Source: Sphingobacterium sp. (GTDB lineage Bacteria > Bacteroidota > Bacteroidia > Sphingobacteriales > Sphingobacteriaceae). From it: a stretch of DNA of 5,548 nucleotides. The stretch spans positions 1 through 5,548 of the forward strand of contig JASLCA010000133.1 in assembly GCA_030146225.1 (NCBI GenBank), in the 5' to 3' direction. The notes under the pieces were generated by a model. The model was not told the origin of the DNA, ran no database searches, and saw nothing but the letters and a program-made list of their open reading frames with translations. The number at the start of each line of letters is the position of its first letter. Positions within the stretch are counted from its first letter, which is position 1. Made by a program: the position numbers and the translations under genes. Shown here piece by piece: positions 5,458 through 5,548 of the stretch.

Positions 5458-5548
5458 ATGACAACGATAAAGAATGAATTAATTGGAACTTGGAAACTCC
5501 TATCGTATATAGAATTGCCTATTTCAGGAACTGACTCCTTATTTCCCC
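5458..5548 (+). CDS. Lipocalin-like domain protein, N-terminal fragment cut by the window edge
   Basis: An open reading frame starts at the ATG at 5458 and stays open to the last base, giving 30 codons. An in-frame TAA at 5440-5442 makes this ATG the first possible Met start. The visible N-terminus reads MTTIKNELIGTWKLLSY and continues into ELPISGTDSLFP. The LIGTWKLLSY segment is the hallmark first strand of small bacterial lipocalin-like proteins (Lipocalin_5 type), which fold as a beta-barrel and may bind small hydrophobic ligands. There is no signal peptide in the visible part, so it is probably cytoplasmic. It is the only plus-strand gene in the window, divergent from the YchJ-family gene. 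The call rests on one short motif. Confidence 0.65.
   Translation, partial: MTTIKNELIGTWKLLSYIELPISGTDSLFP

Noticed and set aside
5018..5461. Plus-strand open frame of 147 codons antisense to the YchJ-family gene.
   Set aside because: It lies mostly opposite a well-supported conserved gene, its translation shows no recognisable domain, and its end runs through the AT-rich spacer.

Overview
The window reads as ordinary chromosomal DNA from a member of the Bacteroidota, most likely Sphingobacteriaceae (Sphingobacterium/Pedobacter-like). The reasons are the moderate-to-low GC content, the sequence style of bS6, bS18 and bL9, A-rich start regions mostly without a Shine-Dalgarno (SD) sequence, a TAnnTTTG-type -7 promoter element ahead of rpsF, and envelope proteins with short signal peptides. 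The genus is an inference; the phylum is fairly secure.

Layout from left to right. Almost everything is on the minus strand, so transcription runs right to left. Positions 20-2297 hold a compact three-gene unit. Its first gene encodes an exported rhodanese-thioredoxin fusion (1614-2297). It is followed, with a 1-nt stop/start overlap, by a DUF423 membrane protein (1240-1614), and after 35 nt by a CLC-family anion transporter (20-1204) whose motifs point to the fluoride-type CLC-F branch. A hairpin terminator at about 2354-2394 separates this unit from a single-gene unit, a lipoprotein glucose/sorbosone-type (PQQ-dependent) dehydrogenase (2402-3649). A strong rho-independent terminator (3711-3746) then closes the ribosomal operon rpsF-rpsR-rplI (3768-4855), which starts from a recognisable Bacteroidota promoter at 4906-4913. 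Upstream lies a YchJ-family protein with a SEC-C zinc-binding motif (4952-5329). Across a 128-bp divergent spacer, a lipocalin-like gene starts on the plus strand at 5458 and runs off the window.

How the genes work together. bS6 and bS18 bind each other on the small-subunit platform and bL9 belongs to the large subunit; this is the classic conserved ribosomal operon. The left-hand operon combines envelope thiol/sulfur chemistry with two membrane proteins, but no shared pathway can be proven from sequence. The dehydrogenase would oxidise aldose sugars in the periplasm if PQQ is available.

No mobile element, CRISPR array, tRNA/rRNA gene, frameshift or broken gene was seen, and no gene-free stretch exceeds 300 bases. 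The points most worth a second look are the strong SD sequences on rpsR and rplI, in a phylum whose ribosomes generally hide the anti-SD; the short hairpin leader of rpsF; and the CLC-F-like transporter with its operon partners. I did not find a clear undescribed system.
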